Assembly (NCBI GenBank): GCA_003647385.1
Contig: QMMT01000118.1
Coordinates: 1-6,666 of the forward strand
Reading direction: 5' to 3'
Length of the DNA stretch: 6,666 nt
Source of the DNA: Deltaproteobacteria bacterium
GTDB taxonomy: Bacteria > Desulfobacterota > Desulfobacteria > Desulfobacterales > Desulfobacteraceae
Below are positions 6,284-6,666 of the stretch, in pieces. The notes under the pieces are model-generated. The model did no database searches. It saw only the letters and a list, made by a program, of their open reading frames with translations, and was not told the DNA's origin. The position numbers and the translations under genes were made by a program. The first letter of the stretch is position 1. Each line of letters opens with the position of its first letter.

Positions 6284-6666
6284 TGGTCTTTTTGTCGGGT
6301 TGTCAGAGTGTTGAGCTTCGGACAGTTCACAAGGAGCCGGAATATGTGACAGCCTTCCAGTACCTTGAGCGAGTTCAGAGCCTTATGGGTCAGGAGGAGT
6401 ACACGTCAGCGCTGGCAGAAAATGCCAAGCTTGAAAGTCACTACGATTATACGGAAAGTCGGAGTGGCGACTATGATCGGGTGATCAGGATGTCGGCCCG
6501 GATGAATACCTCTCTTCTCGAGAAAGTGATCCAGGATGAAAAGAAACTCTTCAATTTTTTCCAAAAGGCTGAACAGCAGGATCTGATGATAGGAAAACAG
6601 AACGTTGAGATAGGTAGATTAAACTCCGAGATAGATAAATTGACCCGGAAACTCCAGGAACTGGAC
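6217..6666 (+). CDS. Putative outer-membrane lipoprotein with coiled coil, QseG-like, 3' truncated
   Basis: The first 150 codons of a gene that continues past the window. Starting at ATG 6217, the protein has a short basic segment (MGGKQLFKGN), a hydrophobic stretch and the lipobox LSGC, giving a 28-residue signal peptide and lipidated C29. Glutamine at +2 is not an inner-membrane retention signal, so the outer membrane is the likely site. The mature part is charged and helical: a region around FQYLERVQSLMGQEEYTSAL, then a likely coiled coil in the last 50 visible residues (EIGRLNSEIDKLTRKLQELD). The start lies 67 nt inside the kinase gene in another frame. In enterobacteria the kinase GlrK/QseE is followed by the lipoprotein QseG and then the regulator GlrR/QseF. 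The same order here suggests, but does not prove, a lipoprotein partner of the kinase. The alternative start at 6283 would leave only six residues before the cysteine and is rejected. Confidence 0.8.
   Translation, partial: MGGKQLFKGNSILFHLAIGLGVMVFLSGCQSVELRTVHKEPEYVTAFQYLERVQSLMGQEEYTSALAENAKLESHYDYTESRSGDYDRVIRMSARMNTSLLEKVIQDEKKLFNFFQKAEQQDLMIGKQNVEIGRLNSEIDKLTRKLQELD

Noticed and set aside
1..6666. CRISPR arrays, insertion sequences, prophage or defence systems
   Set aside because: No regularly spaced repeats, transposase, phage or nuclease-type proteins were seen. All longer frames are explained by housekeeping, envelope or signalling genes.

Overview
The window looks like part of a bacterial chromosome of moderate to low GC content. 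Its protein sequences most resemble those of sulfate-reducing Desulfobacterota (Desulfobacter/Desulfobacula-like). This is an inference from protein character and gene order and was not tested by a search.

Positions 1-4101 hold a tight, co-directional plus-strand cluster. It contains the 3' end of htpG (Hsp90 chaperone), rimO (ribosomal protein S12 methylthiotransferase, joined to htpG by an ATGA stop/start overlap), a long-chain polyprenyl diphosphate synthase (11 nt after rimO), and a signal-peptide-bearing exported protein (17 nt further on) whose N-terminal part resembles the flagellar protein FlgT. The spacing fits one operon. Its themes are protein folding, ribosome modification, quinone side-chain synthesis and an exported protein of unknown role.

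Positions 4102-4300 hold a single tRNA gene with its own promoter-like sequence and a strong intrinsic hairpin behind it. The tRNA reads as tRNA-Val(GAC) with an encoded CCA. It has C instead of the near-universal U at position 33 and a compensated A10-U25 pair, which makes it the most unusual element of the window. A small convergent gene (4296-4538, minus strand) encodes an 80-residue protein of unrecognised function with a clear Shine-Dalgarno sequence. An AT-rich, apparently non-coding stretch of about 300 nt follows.

Positions 4841-6666 begin a second plus-strand unit: a membrane-bound HAMP sensor histidine kinase, then a lipoprotein gene that starts 67 nt inside the kinase gene and runs off the window. 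The kinase plus small coiled-coil lipoprotein order resembles the enterobacterial glrK(qseE)-qseG-glrR(qseF) system, so a sigma-54 response regulator may lie just beyond the right edge. The kinase gene carries a run of nine G in its first membrane segment, where a single-base slip would truncate the protein.

Most of the window is ordinary core genome. The items worth a second look are the C33 tRNA, the G9 tract, the deeply overlapped kinase/lipoprotein pair and the two proteins of unknown function.
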